A model generated the notes under the pieces. It searched no databases. It was not told the origin of the DNA and saw nothing but the letters and a program-made list of their open reading frames with translations. Positions 1-9,200 of a stretch of 12,585 nt of DNA are shown piece after piece (within the stretch, counting starts at the first letter, position 1; every line of letters starts with the position of its first letter). This DNA comes from Ectocarpus siliculosus. Taxonomy: Eukaryota > Sar > Phaeophyceae > Ectocarpales > Ectocarpaceae. The position numbers and the translations under genes are program-made. The DNA lies in the NCBI GenBank assembly GCA_000310025.1, contig FN649727.1:578989-591573 (forward strand), in the 5' to 3' direction.

Positions 1-328
1 GGTTTCCCCCCCCCCCCCCCCCCCCCCATCCCTTGCTGTGTTAACCACCGTAAAGGTGTGCCGCGTGCCGTGAAGCTCGAATAAAGTCACGAGGACGGAG
101 AGTTTTTTTGGGAAGACCTTGGTGTGTTACGCTGGTACATCGCAACGACGTGGAGCGGCGACGCTGGGCTTTGCCCCTGCTACTAAATGCGCGTGGGGCC
201 AATGAACGACCCGACGAAGCCTTGCCTTCTTCCCCCCGGCCGTTGGTTCATCAGCCGCCGGCAACGTCCTAAAGTTGCCGACCTATTGTCCAAAGCCTTG
301 ACTCGTTTCGATTCAACACGTTGGCTCT
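1..328. other. 3' flank of gene C; no gene seen
   Basis: This stretch lies beyond the predicted stop codon of the minus-strand gene C. It opens with a 22-base C homopolymer at 6-27. Short open frames occur on both strands, but none has a good start context or matching splice sites, so I take it as 3' UTR plus intergenic DNA. No clear polyadenylation signal could be picked out. Confidence 0.4.
6..27. repeat. Poly-C homopolymer, 22 bases
   Basis: An uninterrupted run of 22 C. It is the longest of several G/C mononucleotide runs in the non-coding parts of this window. Others are at 712-720 (G9), 858-872 (C15), 2723-2733 (G11) and 12496-12508 (C13). Confidence 0.95.
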
Positions 329-2138
329 CTACACTGGGGCCTTCGGCGGGGAACCTAGCACCAACGCACGAGGGGGAGACGCTCTTCGCCCCCTTCCACC
401 ACCACCTCCGCCTCTCCGCGCCTCTAACATTATCTCCTCGAGGCTAGCTAGGTCCCGGTCGGGTACCGTCCTCAGCTCCCTGACGCTAAGCAGAAACCGA
501 TGGATTCTCCGCGCCCAGTACCGTAACGGTCGCGGTGACCCCGGCGATCCCACCGGTGTTGATGGCCCCGGTGCGGGCGCTGCTGGGGATTGGTTTTGAT
601 GGACAATGTTGCTGGTGCCGGGATGACGTGTGTTGACGACGCCCGAGCTGCCGCTGTCAGACCCGTCGTCGCTGGGGGTAATCAATTTCAACGGAAAGCG
701 AAAACAAACATGGGGGGGGGCAGTATCGATGCATACATTACATGTGTACTCCTGACGCGGAGCCGTAATTCAGTAAGAACTAGTACAGAGATACGTATAA
801 TAGCCGCATCCATTCGGAACCAAGCAACGTTCTTGCGGTCAATTCCCAACCTGGCAGCCCCCCCCCCCCCCCGAGTACAAAGCCGTGAGAGAATATGGGC
901 GGGCTGAGGGAGGAGCGTTGGTGACGAGAAGCTGCGTTTTGGGATCAGAAAAAGACCGAACATAAAGGGGAGCGGTCATTGCCAACTAGCAAAAAAATAA
1001 TTTCTTTGGTCACTTTTTTCCCTTTTCGCAAGAAAGGACCAGCCAAAAACAGGATTGCGAAAGAGGTCGCCTTAAGTGGCCGAAAATCAAATTCCAGACA
1101 AACGCTCCGCGGGCGCGTCGTTCGCGGTGATGGACTAACCTCGCTCGGAGAAGCTCCGCCAGCGCCGACCTCTCGCACTCATTCGCGGATGGAGTATGTT
1201 CCTCCTGTGCCGATGCGACGAGCAACGCCAAATAGCGGCTGAACCTGACCAAGCTGCCCATAGGAGGCCCCGCGCACTCGGGAGCGCGGCCGCCGGTGCC
1301 CCCTTTTTCGTCCGAGTTTCGTTCAACTAAACCTTCAGCTGCTGTTGTTGTTGTCGAGATGGGTGTTATTTTACTCTCCTCCGTGCTTCTAGGCCCCATG
1401 GAAGTCGTCGTGTAGCCGACGGCCTTTGTGCTGCTGGTCGCGTTGTCAAAGGAGGAAGCCTGCTGCAAGCCCCGCTCGGGTTTTGCACTGCCCCCCCCGT
1501 CGTCGCCGTTAGAATCGCAACCCTGACAGCTGTCTTTCGGGTGGTGAAAAGCAGCCGGGAAGAAGGCGCCAAAGGCTTCCGATCGTGCGGAACCCTCGCC
1601 CGCGGACACCCTTTTCTGCTCGCTTCGTTTTGTTCACAGGAAGGGAAGGCGAAGCAAAGAGCAGGCGGCCCACATTGCGAGTACAGAGATGTTTTTTTTT
1701 CCATGACGGGGCACCCCTCCGTCTGGGCACCCAGTCAATGACTGTTGCGACGTCTTCGTCGTCGAGAAAAAACAGAACATACATGTGTTCGTCCAAAAAT
1801 GTATCAGTTGGATCCGTTTGGAAGTTACTGAGACGATACCGGAACGGTTTTTACGGTCAAGACAACAACGAACGGCAATAATAACATTTTTACGTGGTGG
1901 GTTTCAGGTGTTGTTCGCATCGTACCGCCGCCTGCTGCAGATAGATGTCCTCTCAATCAACCAGAAACTTGTCGTTTCTCTAGACCGCGCTTTTTTTCCC
2001 CCCTTTTCCTTCCTCACGTCAGTCCAGGGAGCACTCTTACATTCGGTAGCACTCCAAGAGGATAGACAACCAAGCGGGATAGGCTGCTGGCAGGCGCTCC
2101 GGTTGGTCCGGGCTTCCAACGACGCCGCCTGCAATCAT
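329..2138 (-). CDS. Gene C: unrecognised 276-aa protein, three exons
   Basis: Not recognised. The model joins exon 1 (2138-2041), exon 2 (1529-1140) and exon 3 (671-329, stop TAG at 331-329). The start ATG sits in CACCATGA with A at -3. A weaker in-frame ATG lies 24 bases upstream at 2162. Donors are GTAAGA (2040) and GTTAGT (1139). Acceptors are AAGACAG before 1529 and ACCCCCAG before 671. Both introns (511 and 468 nt) are phase 2, so the frame is kept across both joins. The protein is hydrophilic. A Ser/Thr/Gly-rich middle follows a short N-terminus with CYRICQGC across the first join. A likely helical stretch near residue 138 (SLVRFSRYLALLVASAQEE) comes before the second join. The last exon carries a Pro-rich segment, then a basic helix-like stretch (RYWARRIHRFLLSVRELR), then an acidic helix and six Gly. 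No catalytic motif or clear membrane segment is visible. The weakest point is the exon 1 to exon 2 join. Confidence 0.5.
858..872. repeat. Poly-C homopolymer, 15 bases, in intron 2 of gene C
   Basis: A run of 15 C on the plus strand (G on the transcribed sense of gene C). It lies inside the predicted intron at 672-1139, which also holds a G9 run at 712-720. Confidence 0.9.
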
Positions 2139-2331
2139 GGTGAATTGTTTTCCTGTTAGCATGCGCTTCAACCTATGACTGACGTGGTTGCTTCAACAGG
2201 GTGTGAGTAGTGGATAGTCTGCCTGGTCTGCCTGACAAACGTGGGACCAAAAGGTAAACTCCGTGCAATTACCACTTCGGAGACAGTACGGGGACCCAAC
2301 GGAGCAAGATAAAAAACAAACAGGTAATACG

Positions 2332-2348
2332 ATGTATGTATGTATGTA
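2332..2348. repeat. Short ATGT microsatellite
   Basis: About four tandem ATGT units, 17 bases. It lies between the stop codon of gene B (2431) and the start of gene C (2138), in the probable 3' UTR or spacer of gene B. Confidence 0.8.
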
Positions 2349-2430
2349 GTTTCGTCCATCCACATGCCGGAAATGTCTCTTCCGACCAGCGACAAAAAGC
2401 AAAACTTCGCGTTCCACGAAGACTCGAACA

Positions 2431-4678
2431 TCACAAACTCTCAGATGTACGAATAAAAGAGGCACAGACGGGCGTAGGACCCGTCTTGCCTCGCGATGCT
2501 GCAGCAGGGGAAGGCAGCTCGAACCGCAGCTCCGCCTGCTTCCTGACTACCAACACCCGTACGTCGTAGTAGAAGGTCAACCACTTGTCCGCCGTCTCGA
2601 AAAACGCCTCCAGTTCATGTTGATGGTTATCACCGCTGTTACCCTGACACCAAGACACGAATAAATCGGGACGCCGACACGGAGGTGGCTGCTGGTGCTG
2701 CGTCATCGTAGCCTAGCCCGACGGGGGGGGGGGCATCGTAGCCTAGCTCGGGTGGGAGGGGAGTGCTAAGCTCATCTTCCGCGCGATAGAGCTAGCTCTG
2801 TGCCCTGAATGTCACTCGTATTGTCTCTATGACCGTGCGCTATCAAGCATTTGATTTACGTTGTGGTACACACAAGGCGCGCACACAAGTACTTAGGGTA
2901 GGGAGGGAGCCGTATATCGTTCGACAGACTTGGGGTATACCTACAGTCTTGATTGTTTGTGTGTTTTCGTTTTTATCGTGCTGATGGGTTTGATAGTCCT
3001 ATTCTTTTCCTAATGAGTTTGGGTGGGTTTTGGGGGGAGAAACTGTTCTGGCTGAGACTACAGAAAGGTTGTGTTCCTTCATCGGGATATATCCCTTACA
3101 AAACGCTCTGAAAGAAGCAACATGCTACATACACGGGCGTACGTCTGCTGCGGCTAAGCTTGCTCACCCTTAGTTTTGGGGCGAGAGTTTCGAACTGCAG
3201 CTCCAAGCTGGCGAACAAACCGTCCATGCCGCGAGTGAGGCGTTGGACCGTCTTCATCTCGTCGGATGTGAGCCGACAACCGCGTTGGCACCCACAGAGG
3301 GTCAGAAGCCCTGCACGATCCTGGTTTTGGGCGGACGAACAAAAATAAATGTAGGTGTTGTAGGAACTGTTGGTTGACAAGGGTGGCGATGCGAAGGAGC
3401 ACAAGTTGTGGCCGACTACCATACCATCTATTCTGCCATCACCGCGTCGCCTACTCTACCTACCTGGGAACGGAGGGACCGCCTTCCCGAGGATTTTATT
3501 ATTAATGTACGAAATAGAGAGGGGGGTTTCGTATCTCTATCCCTGACCCTTACCCCCCACCCCGTGCTCCCTCACCAAGGGATTAATTAGTATCCTCGCG
3601 AAGGCTACTCGAACGAACGGGATGCCTGGTGATGGTGTCGCAGCTGACCTATCCATGTTAATGGCGCTATAACAACGTCCACCACGCACGTCGACAACGT
3701 CACAGACAAGAACCCAGGTTGAAGGCACGGACAGATGATCCGCAGGTTACATATCTACTGTAGTGCTACAGATCTACTCGAAGTACTGTACCTGTCTGCT
3801 TTTATCGTCTCCTAAAAACCGAAAATTGCTTAATTACTTGAGATTGTATGGATTATTTAAATTTGCCAGAGCAGTGGCAAGTGTGAGAGGATTCGTAGAA
3901 GAACTGTTCCTCCGTACACGATTTCGCTCATACAGAAGCCGGGCTGCACTGACTGACACCTGGCACCAAGGCTATTCGTTGTTTTTTGCTGTTGAGAAAG
4001 GAGTTTTTCACCACAAATTGTATCGAAGAGTGGGCCGCGTGTGTGTGTGCTAGGGGATAGACATACTTACATGTGTCTACATACACCGACGACTCACATC
4101 TACTGCTTAGATTCGATGCCGGGGCTTACCGGAACACCGGTTTAAAATAAATGCCAATAGAAGTTCACAACCACCGTGGACAAGAGCGAGTGGTAATGTC
4201 GCACGAGGCAAACCCTCTTCCAGACTACAGATGGCTGCGGTACAAATGATACAGCAGCAGACCAGCTCCCGCTGCTTGACACCACCGGACCGGTTCAACT
4301 TGACTCCCCATCCAGGTTTGTTTGTACACCGATTCTCCAGTAACATATATATAGGGTAAGCATCTACGCACCTACCTGGGTATCAAGCCTCCCGCTGGCC
4401 CCGAGCATACTCTCCTCCGCCTTTGTTGCGTTGTGCTTCCTCAGGCCATCCAATGCTCGCATAGCTTTCGTTAGTCCCAAGCGTCGGAGGTCCTCCAAGA
4501 CCGGCAGATCTTCGTCAACGAAGTTGACAGCGGTTTTCGGCGATCGGCCTACTACGCCCAAGAAGTTGCACAGGGAAACCTGCATGGAAGATAAACTTAG
4601 TCGTGGAAGCGCTAGCGACGGAGGTGGCGGCGGCGGTGGCGGCGGCGGCGGTGGTGGTGGTGTTGGTGATGGCTCCAT
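2431..4678 (-). CDS. Gene B: unrecognised 222-aa protein, three exons
   Basis: Not recognised. Exon 1 is 4678-4376 (101 aa), exon 2 is 3320-3168 (51 aa) and exon 3 is 2643-2431 (70 aa, stop TGA at 2433-2431). The start is GCAAAATGGAG, with A at -3 and G at +4. Donors are CAG|GTAGGT and AGG|GTGAGC. Acceptors are AAACCAG|G and GTGTCAG|G, each after a T/C-rich tract. Both introns (1055 and 524 nt) are phase 0. The N-terminus carries about 14 consecutive Pro. The rest looks helical and charged: VDEDLPVLEDLRRLGL and TKAMRALDGLRKHNATKAEE in exon 1, TSDEMKTVQRLTRGMDGLF in exon 2, HELEAFFETADKWLTFYYDV in exon 3. The tail is Pro/Ser/Thr-rich. No signal peptide or catalytic motif is seen. An acceptor-like CTAAG...ATGCAG inside exon 1 (about residue 33) leaves open a shorter form that lacks the Pro tract. 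An extra small exon in the long first intron cannot be excluded. Confidence 0.58.
2704..2750. repeat. 17-bp direct repeat flanking a G11 run
   Basis: CATCGTAGCCTAGCCCG at 2704-2720 recurs at 2734-2750 with one mismatch (C to T). The copies are separated by AC plus eleven G. The pair lies in intron 2 of gene B, with a period of 30 bases. Confidence 0.9.
4619..4666. repeat. GGN trinucleotide tract encoding poly-proline of gene B
   Basis: Nearly pure GGC/GGT triplets on the plus strand. Read on the minus strand they give CCN codons for the run of about 14 Pro at residues 7-20 of gene B. The mixed third bases argue against very recent pure slippage. Confidence 0.8.
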
Positions 4679-4726
4679 TTTGCGGTCGTGTATGATAGAT
4701 AGGTGAATGGTGTTGTGTTGGGGGAA

Positions 4727-4781
4727 GGATCGCGTCAAAGACTATGACTATAATATTATAGTCATAGTCTTTGGATCGCGT
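4727..4781. mobile_element. 36-bp perfect palindrome flanked by 9-bp direct repeats
   Basis: The half-arm AAAGACTATGACTATAAT (4737-4754) is followed at once by its exact reverse complement (4755-4772), with no loop. GGATCGCGT stands on both sides (4727-4735 and 4773-4781); one extra C at 4736 separates the left copy from the palindrome. This is the layout of a target-site duplication around a minimal insertion. Duplications of about 9 bp are typical of Mutator-type transposases, but there is no coding capacity here and that link is inference. The palindrome ends 59 bases upstream of the gene B start codon, so a transcript starting above it would carry a long hairpin in its 5' UTR. The repeat structure is certain; the mobile-element reading is not. 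Confidence 0.6.
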
Positions 4782-6069
4782 GCGTGCCAGGAGGAGGGGG
4801 TCTGCAGAAGTGATGGAGCCGGGATCAAGCAGGTGCTGCACAATGTAATTCCTAGCTGCGAAATACGCTCTCCTCCGAGTTGCCGAGCGACACAGAGAGT
4901 GCCCAGAGAAACAGAGAGAACACACGCATTGTTTTTACTGCCATTTCAGAGAGAAGGAGGCACGAAACAACCGAGAAGACACTGCTTCCTTGATGTGTCT
5001 ACAAGCCGGACACAGAGGAGGAGCTAAGCGAAAGGAATAATGACAGATCCGCCCGTGGGCAGCGAGCAAACGGGAGGTTCCCTAAGCGCCAATTTCGCCA
5101 CCCTTGCCCAGGTGCTTGTTGAGATCATTCTTAGCCCCGTTCTCCGAGTCTTGTTGAAGGCGCCGTGTTTGCACGAAAGTTTTGGGGTAGCTTGGCACAC
5201 GAACATTGCGAGCACGGTGAACTGAGAATTGCGCCAAGGGTTGCTTGTTGCACGCCTGCTGACGAGCAAATCGCTCTCTGTAAATTTATTCTCTCGTTGG
5301 GAGAGACACACAAACCGCCTTCTCGACAATTCCCCGCACGCGGCTGCGAGGAGTTTCGAGCTCGCACATCAGTCTCATACACAGGTCGGGAGCAAAGGGT
5401 TTAAGTGCCATGAGTGTAGTGCCTTCGATGGAGACAAAGCACAACTCCCAATGGCTCGAGTTTTGTTGCTCGCCGACCTTTGCAAGCCCTCCGCTATCTC
5501 ATTGCTTGCTATGTACTCCTGAAAACCTTCTGCACCTGTACGCATAGATGTAGAAGGTAGCGCCCCTTCCGAGCCAGCACCCCCCTACAGGCCACGCGCT
5601 TGCCGCTGCCACATGACTAGACGATAGACGAGGCGAGAAGTTTCATCCATATGCAGGGCTAAGGACGAGGGAATTGTGCAGGACGGTTTATTCAACGGCG
5701 CATGCAATGGGGTAGAAGCACACCCACATGCACTGCTGCTGTCCTCTCCCCTGCACCAGGTTCAATCGCTCATTCTTCAAGTCTAGATCAACCAAGCGCT
5801 GGCACTGCACCGGACCTCAGTACCCCGCTTGCTGCTGCCGAAAAGTCAATCGAATAGCAGACCTCCCGGTTGCGGTGGAAGTAGCACCGCTCTGCCAGGC
5901 AGGCAAATGCTACCGGCTGAAAAACACGACACAGAGAGACACCCAAACATCTTACAACAGAGGGAAGAATCAGTATCTTCGGTGATTCTTCTTCCGGGAG
6001 ACAAGAAATTAATATTTCCGGCACGGCACAACCTATTATGAACTAAAGCCAACCTTTTTGGCCGCAAAC
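4782..6069. other. Divergent spacer between genes B and A
   Basis: This region separates two genes transcribed away from each other, so it should hold both promoters and 5' UTRs. No convincing TATA box or named motif could be assigned. Open frames on both strands are short, of ordinary codon composition and mostly without paired splice sites. The only ones worth naming are the doubtful two-exon candidate at 5040-5522 and a minus-strand open stretch at about 4890-4779 (QHLLDPGSITSADPLLLART), which could be 5' UTR or an alternative upstream exon of gene B. Confidence 0.4.
5040..5522 (+). CDS. Doubtful small two-exon gene
   Basis: Not recognised, and may not be a gene. An ATG at 5040 (A at -3) opens a frame beginning MTDPPVGSEQTGGSL, followed by the hydrophobic helix-like stretch LAQVLVEIILSPVLRVLLK. 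A donor-like site at 5217 (ACG|GTGAAC) or at 5112 (CAG|GTGCTT), joined to the acceptor CATACACAG|G before 5385, keeps the frame in both cases. The second exon contains FKCHECSAFDG and ends at TGA 5520-5522, giving about 105 or 70 residues. The Cys pair CHEC is too little to call a zinc site. Neither donor is strong, and base composition does not stand out from the surrounding spacer. Confidence 0.2.
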
Positions 6070-6219
6070 ATGGCGGAGCATTCTCGACGAGATGGCCACC
6101 ATCCACCGGTAGACGTGCTGCCCTCGCTGCGGGCGACTGCCGTAGAGGAAACCACGCAAGAGCGCCAGCAAGAGCGGGGCGCTCCAAATCAAACTGCACC
6201 ACCGCCAATGGCCACATGT
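6070..6219 (+). other. Gene A exon 1 (predicted)
   Basis: Fifty codons from a strong-context ATG to the donor ATGT|GTGAGT, ending in phase 0. The peptide is hydrophilic and contains EETTQERQQERG. Exon 2 also stays open leftwards to an ATG at 6216, but that stretch would encode a Phe/Pro-rich peptide from an obvious pyrimidine tract, so splicing is the better reading. The opposite strand is open here too, which lowers confidence. Confidence 0.5.
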
Positions 6220-9200
6220 GTGAGTCATCCCGTTCAAACTTCCCACCAAACCTTTTTTTTTACCTTCCCACCAACCCTTTTTTTTTGTTCTCTGTATCTA
6301 CGTGTCGTGCGAAAAAATTAAAACCCCAGATATGCGGCAGAGGCGACACTGTCGAGGCCCTCACCCATGTCCTCGCCCAGCAGCGCCGGGCAGCGGCGAG
6401 CCCGCGGGGTAACGCGGCCGTGGCATCGGTGTCCGCCGGGACGGGACCCTCGAGCGAGGCGGCGGCGGCGGCGGCGGCGAAGGGCATCCCTTCCCCCCCG
6501 CCGCAACCCTTGAGCCAGGACGACTTCGCCAAGGTCAGGGCGGCGGTCATCGAGCGCGACGGCTGGTCTAAGCCCTCGCCCTTGTCGCCGCTCGGGGCCG
6601 GAGGCGCCGCCGCCGCCGCGGGATCGGCCGCTTCGTCCCCGGTCGCGCCGAACTCGCCTTCTACGACGGCGCAGAAGTACCAGCGGCAACCGCGGTGGGG
6701 CTCCGCGGCCGCCGCGGTCGCGGGCGCTTCTCCTTCTAGGGGCGAGGCCTCCCGCGGGACGACGATAGACCAGAGGCTCTTCGCGCCTGTGCTTCGCGCG
6801 ATACTTGCCGGGGAGGGGGACCACGTGCTGCGGCGGTCGCTCCTGTGCCACCCATTCCTCAAGGCCGCCACGAAGAGCGGCGGCACGTCGGCGGCCTCCG
6901 GCGCCGGGGGTTCGTCTTCATGGGCGGCCGGCGGCGCGGCGGCGTCGAGCCCCCTAGGCGGCGGCCGGCGAAAAGACGGGAAGGGCGGCAAAGGCGGCAA
7001 GGCCAAGAAGCGAGACAGGGACCGGGCGAGCAGGAACCAGGATGAGGGGCAAGGCTCTCCGTCGTCGTCGAAAGGGGGAGGTGGGGGGGCGGTGGAGCGG
7101 TTGTCTCCGCTGGACGTCTCTCGGGAGATGGGCCGGCTGGCCGAGAGCGCCGCTTCGGACGGGTCTCTGCAGTCCACCCTCATCCTCGTCAAGACCCTGC
7201 TGTGTGCGGTCGACCCCGGGACGAAGGCTTCGGTGCTGGGCATCGATTCCCCCCGCAGACGATCGCAGCAACAGCATCAGGGCAGCGGCCGAGCGGGTCG
7301 CACGCCGGCATCGGCGGTGGGGCAGGATACTTCGGCGCCTTCCACCGAACCGACGCTCAGCACGGAACCTCTAAAGGCGCTGGCGGGACCCGGGCTGTCC
7401 GGCTGGTCCGACATGATGGAGCTGCTGCGCCGGGAGAAGTATCGCGAGCGGATGGTCGCTCTGCGGGGCCGACCTAGCCTGACCGTGTGCGCCGGGAAGG
7501 CGGAGATGAGAGGGCGCCTGGAGGCGAAGGGCGAGTCTTCCGGAGTGGTAACTGCCGTGCGGGTGAGTAAACCAAATACTGGTACACCTCTTTCGGGTTA
7601 GGGGCTGGCGACGGGGTTGTAGTGCTTGAGTTGTGTGCTGTCATTTTTGGGACGAGCAAGCAGCAGCATAGGAGAGCTTTCTCTTTTTCGTTGTTGTTGT
7701 GTTGTATTAGCTTGAAAAATGTCGTCGCCAGGTGTGTACACTCGTTTCTTGTAAAACGTGACTTGGCAGGGACATCACGCTTGGGTTTTGTCCGTTGTTG
7801 CTGATGTTGCTGGTTGCTTTGGCCGGTTACCGTTTATTTGCGAGAACTATTTAACGTACGAGAAACCGTAGAGCAAACAAACCCCACGTTCCGCCCACCC
7901 TGTTCGGATGTATGTCGTAGTTCGGCCGCAAGAGGTCCGGTGCACCCTAGCGCCGGGAAAAGTCTGACGTCACCCTTCTTCCGCCTCTCTCGCAATAAAA
8001 AACGCACGAACGCCTTCAAAGGTGAACCAACGCCGGCGCTGGTACTACGAGGTCACCCTCGTCGGTGCCAGCAAGGACACGCGGGTGGGCTGGGCGCGCT
8101 GCGGCGGCGCGTTCAGCGTGGGTGTTTCTTCCGACGACGAAGAGCAGGGCGGCAAAGGAAAGCGCGACGCGGCGGTTCCCAAGCTCGGCCACGGCAGCGA
8201 CTCCTGGGGCATCTGCGGGCACAACCAGGGCAGGAGCTACCACCAGGCGGGACGCCTGCGCGCGGAGAGGGTGGAAGCCGCCGCAAAGGCGCGCCGAGAT
8301 CAGCGCAGGAAGGAGAAGGCGGAAGAGGAGGGCGAGGACGCGGAAGAGGAGCGGTCCGAGCGCGGCACCGCGCGGGCCGGGGAGGGCGAGGGCTGGGGGG
8401 GCAGCGAGAGCGGCGGGGACGCAGAGGGAGCGGGGGACGACCAGGAGGAGGATACGGCAGACTCGATCTTCCTCGCCTTGGGTGGTCTCTTCCGCGACAC
8501 GTCGTTCACCGTGGACCAGGAAAGGGACGACGGGGGGAATCCTATCGAGTACGTGCCGGCGTCTGCGGCGTCTGCGTCTGCGGCGTCTGCGTCTCCGGCA
8601 GCATCGTCGCCCGCCCCGCCCGTTCCACTGCCGGTGCCCCCGGTCTCCGCGCGGCTTATCTCGACGCCGCCGCCGCCGACCCCACCACAAGGCATCGGGT
8701 TACCGTCTCCGTCACAGACCCCGCCCCCGCCCCCGCCGCCACCGCCACCTCTCCCGTCGGCAACGCCGTCGCGTGGCTCGGCGGGCATGAAGCTGCCCAG
8801 GTCGTCGATTTCTAGGGAGTCGGACTCGCCGCTTCGCCCGTGGGGGGCCGGGGCGGTGATCGGTTGTCTCGCTGACCTCGTCGACACGGACGGAGACGGA
8901 GGGTCGGCGGAGGAGGAAGGGAAACAGGGCAGGGTGAAGCTGCACTTTTTCCTGAACGGACGGCCGGTCAACGGCAACGTGTCCGTGCCGATATTTTCCG
9001 CGGCGATAGGGGAGGAGGAGTCCGAGGACGAGTGGGCCTTGTGCCCGGCCTACAGCTGCGGCAGCGCCTCCGACGGGGTGAACATCAACCTCGGCGGCAG
9101 CCCGTTCCAGTTCCCTCCGGACGGGCTCATCGCGACGTTGGGCACCCCGGGGGAAGGCGGGGGCGGTGGTGGATCCGGAGGGACGGCGGCTTCCGCGGTG

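Noticed and set aside
1366-1704. Minus-strand ATG frame starting MEKKTSLYS with decent start context
   Set aside because: Its frame differs from exon 2 of gene C, I found no donor/acceptor pair that joins them well, and the GTAAGA exon at 2138-2041 fits in phase.
3763-4053. Plus-strand open frame of 96 codons inside intron 1 of gene B
   Set aside because: It begins at GTG, not ATG, is AT-rich unlike the exons here, has no paired splice sites and ends in a GT dinucleotide repeat.
4107-4346. Possible extra exon of gene B (residues like LPRATLPLALVHGG)
   Set aside because: It has an acceptor-like CCGCAG and a donor-like GTAAGC, but its phases fit the neighbouring exons only with a weaker alternative donor on one side and not at all on the other.
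5755-5775. GGTTCAATC, resembling a tRNA T-loop
   Set aside because: No acceptor stem, D-arm or anticodon arm can be paired around it on either strand.
5728-6041. Overlapping open frames on both strands upstream of gene A
   Set aside because: They are Cys- and Arg-rich with no motif, poor starts and no matching splice sites; the region is better read as 5' flank.
6260-7243. Minus-strand open frame of 327 codons opposite gene A exon 2
   Set aside because: It is a mirror of the GC-rich plus-strand exon, with Pro/Ala-rich shadow translation and no domain. The plus frame has consistent splicing into the SPRY domain.
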